From CATOSD01 sp965203135 (GTDB lineage Bacteria > Chloroflexota > Dehalococcoidia > Lucifugimonadales > CATOSD01), in NCBI GenBank assembly GCA_965203135.1, contig CBDBBO010000003.1, positions 124,001-188,000 on the forward strand: DNA of 64,000 nt. Direction: 5' to 3'. The first letter of the stretch is position 1, and each line of letters starts with the position of its first letter. Positions 63,901 to 64,000 of this stretch are shown piece after piece. The position numbers and the translations under genes were made by a program. Below the pieces are notes generated by a model, which was not told the origin of the DNA, ran no database searches, and was given only the letters and a program-made list of their open reading frames with translations.

Positions 63901-64000
63901 TCGAGGACCGGGCGCGGGCCCAGGCGGCGGCGGAGGGCATCCCGGAGCGCGAGGGGGAGATCGCGGCGTTGGCGCACGTGGCGGTCGACAGCACGGTGGT
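60924..64000 (+). CDS. addA: AddA-like ATP-dependent helicase/nuclease subunit (3' end outside window)
   Basis: UvrD/Rep-family superfamily 1A helicase, at least 1025 residues. Starts GTG 60924, overlapping the addB stop as GTGA. Motifs in order: Q/I VEASAGTGKT, Ia TFTEAAAAEL, II LIDEVQDTDPIQ, III VGDPKQSIYRFRRAD, IV NFRSQ, V TVHASKGLEFPVV and VI YVATTRARDHLVL. The frame stays open to the window edge, where the C-terminal nuclease domain begins (SVGRAVHAVLQAI). Works with AddB at double-strand breaks. Confidence 0.92.
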   Translation, partial: MTAHQTDATTDSFVPVDEQERRVIADRLDETLFVEASAGTGKTASLVGRVVGLVRTGRATLDGIAAITFTEAAAAELRDRVRQGLESAASDASLGVEERERCERGVEDLDQASIQTLHSFAAALLHERPLEAGLPPAFETADEIAAGLRFDEVWREWLDGVLELDSPLAPQLGLALTMGVTLAQLRDVALAFHGNYADLEGATFGPPPVTGTGWVDELRVAGAEMERLCVYSQLMDDDALYQHVQLKLREIRRLDGEEPGSAVAYRQLSRVLPLKFGRGRQADWDTDPDTGENACRALKALLADTQEIAEGALALALGEAMVPVLDALRDFALCYAERRRKEGRAEFHDLLVWARNLLRDKVEVRDHFRVRFSHVLIDEVQDTDPIQTEIAMYLSEEAADGLSGEQRPTAWEEIAPAAGKLFVVGDPKQSIYRFRRADVVQMNRLKKRIEGACGRTVNLVQNFRSQKRVVAWVNHVFGQWMDEGAEEAGGGFVQAEYEKMHARWDGESGSHVGPRVWALADEEVEGPIGDVRRDEAGQIAVLLRRMEADEWRTLDREKTEATGREAYRAVTYADVCILMPTRTGLGALERALEEHDIPYRLESASLIFETQEIRDLLNCLKAIDDPADQVSTVAALRSLVFGCSDVDLLRHYESGGRFDYLREQAGRRQGPVSEALETLREFHEGRMWESPGALIERFVRERGLMEAASGHPRMREQWRRYRFLVERAWQFAAAGGTSLRAFLRWIEDQVNERARVTETPVPESDEKAVRVMTVHASKGLEFPVVVLTGINSGRTYRGERVLFDRSRRAVEVRLGASGGGFATPGYEGLAESEKRMSEAEDVRLMYVATTRARDHLVLSLRRPERGGAGSLAGRISAHLESAPGLWERVDPKLAVEVPGQAEGGDGRERVEASGEHTVEAREGWMSERERLIEEMGRPSFVSATSLGKQTGEEEDKGEQDSPEPWRRGRAGTSVGRAVHAVLQAIDLATGEGIEDRARAQAAAEGIPEREGEIAALAHVAVDSTV

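Overview
The window is about 64 kb of GC-rich bacterial DNA with densely packed genes on both strands. The content fits a free-living or host-associated Chloroflexota bacterium of the SAR202/Dehalococcoidia kind. The pointers are several catabolic enzyme families that lineage is rich in (CoA-transferase III, MmgE/PrpD, HpaI aldolase, amidohydrolases, FAH-type hydratase), an AapJQMP importer, many MFS permeases, the short-C-terminus class of S-adenosylhomocysteinase and a UGSC-type selenoprotein. This placement is an inference from gene content; there is no rRNA or tRNA in the window.

Layout. 1-3.5 kb: methyl-cycle genes (ahcY end, metK) and a phosphohexomutase. 3.7-8.0 kb: a mobile island with an IS4-type transposase, an intact IS5 element, an AT-richer gene for a PIN-domain protein, and a 198-bp MITE-like element inside a dispersed palindrome. 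8.1-12.4 kb: a 2-oxoacid dehydrogenase operon (E1 alpha, E1 beta, E2; no E3), then a leaderless SDR and a small ORF. 12.5-17 kb: two amidohydrolases, a Nudix hydrolase and an HpaI aldolase. 17-20.5 kb: prfB with its programmed frameshift, a peptide-binding lipoprotein and a VOC protein. 20.5-25.2 kb: aapJQMP. 25.4-31.3 kb: thiE, MmgE/PrpD, a double CoA-transferase and an alpha/beta hydrolase. 31.3-33.9 kb: ferredoxin-aconitase operon. 34.1-39 kb: a Fur-family regulator with a CbiM(N)QO cobalt/nickel ECF transporter and an ABC exporter. 39.2-43 kb: a leucine-rich-repeat lipoprotein and a selenoprotein whose in-frame TGA splits it for ordinary gene callers. 43.2-49.7 kb: four MFS transporters and a hydratase. 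49.7-56.7 kb: membrane glycosyltransferases, two carrying long G/C homopolymers, in repeat-rich DNA. 57-64 kb: a Uma2 nuclease and addB-addA (addA runs off the end).

How the genes work together. The catabolic enzymes, importers and exporters suggest growth on peptides, amino acids and small organic acids feeding acetyl-CoA into the TCA cycle (PDH-like complex, aconitase). The glycosyltransferase block probably builds a surface glycan. AddAB serves double-strand-break repair. Two non-standard decoding events are supported by sequence: the +1 frameshift in prfB and UGA-selenocysteine in the UGSC protein. A -1 frameshift in the IS5 transposase is also likely. Two families of short palindromic repeats are scattered through the intergenic DNA and in several places form the 3' ends of genes.
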